A DNA stretch of 13,989 bases from JAUXEH01 sp965602945 (GTDB lineage Bacteria; Acidobacteriota; Aminicenantia; Aminicenantales; Aminicenantaceae): NCBI GenBank assembly GCA_965602945.1, contig CBFDBC010000082.1:1-13989 (forward strand). The letters are read 5' to 3'. Shown here one piece after another: positions 13,842 through 13,989 of this stretch; within the stretch, counting starts at the first letter, position 1; the number at the start of each line of letters is the position of its first letter. Below the pieces are notes generated by a model. That model saw only the letters and a list, made by a program, of their open reading frames with translations, made no database searches and was not told the origin of the DNA. Both the position numbers and the translations under genes were made by a program.

Positions 13842-13989
13842 TCACTGCGGGGAGCGGTCGGAGCTGTACAATGCCGGATCGACAACGTAGCATTCCACCT
13901 TCGGAAAAGCATCCGTACGGGTGTTAAGCCTGTAGGCGCGGCCGGCCTTGATGACATCCGGGATGCAGGAGAATTCGGCCCGTGCGATC
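13842..13989 (-). CDS. C-terminal end of an unrecognised gene, cut by the window edge
   Basis: Reading leftward from the window edge, one minus-strand frame stays open for 48 codons to a TGA at 13844-13842. It encodes a tail with segments EFSCIPDVIKAGRAYRLN and AFPKVECYVVDPALYSS. Third codon positions are G or C in about three quarters of codons, as in the neighbouring genes. It uses a different frame from the long open frame that extends the VWA gene, and it ends just before that gene's TTGACA promoter, as expected for a real upstream gene. I do not recognise the family from 48 residues. Confidence 0.55.
   Translation of the reverse strand, partial: IARAEFSCIPDVIKAGRAYRLNTRTDAFPKVECYVVDPALYSSDRSPQ

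Noticed and set aside
13751..13957. N-terminal extension of the VWA protein to an ATG at 13957
   Set aside because: The extension has no signal peptide and low-quality composition, spans a TTGACA promoter, and overlaps the coding-like tail of the preceding gene. The ATG at 13750 begins a clean signal peptide.

Overview
The window is about 14 kb of gene-dense, GC-rich (roughly 60%) bacterial DNA with short intergenic gaps. I see no tRNA, rRNA, insertion sequence or CRISPR. The best guess for the source is an Acidobacteriota-related lineage, possibly Candidatus Aminicenantes. Two things point there: a secreted protein of the 'VWFA-related Acidobacterial domain' type, and a CarA/CarB pair of the Bacteroidota/eukaryote sequence type rather than the E. 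coli type. This assignment rests on protein resemblance recalled from memory, not on a search.

Left part (1-4899). The first 10 bases look like the start of a gene running leftward out of the window. A good sigma70-like promoter then drives a rightward three-gene operon of exported proteins: a five-helix membrane protein with an outward-facing alpha/beta-hydrolase domain, a secreted class C beta-lactamase-like serine hydrolase with two C-terminal DUF3471/lipocalin-like modules, and a secreted YHS-domain protein whose start codon overlaps the preceding stop.

Middle (4900-6535). A 71-residue protein with a GTG start is encoded on the minus strand, divergent from a 247-residue radical SAM enzyme. 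Next comes a small secreted protein that looks like a free-standing copy of the C-terminal module of the serine hydrolase.

Right part (6525-13989), all on the minus strand. In transcription order it holds the end of an unrecognised gene (13842-13989), a secreted VWA-type protein with its own TTGACA promoter and a six-residue leader ORF, then carA, carB and a PfkB-family kinase. carA and carB overlap by four bases and carB is followed after 14 bases by the kinase, so these three form an operon. CarA releases ammonia from glutamine and CarB makes carbamoyl phosphate for pyrimidine and arginine synthesis; the substrate of the kinase is unknown.

Most of the window is ordinary housekeeping and exported-hydrolase content. 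The points most worth a second look are the CAD-like CarAB, the kinase attached to it, the short unlisted genes (71-residue protein, leader ORF, the fragments at both ends), and the shared module between two separate genes. I did not find convincing evidence of a new multi-gene system.
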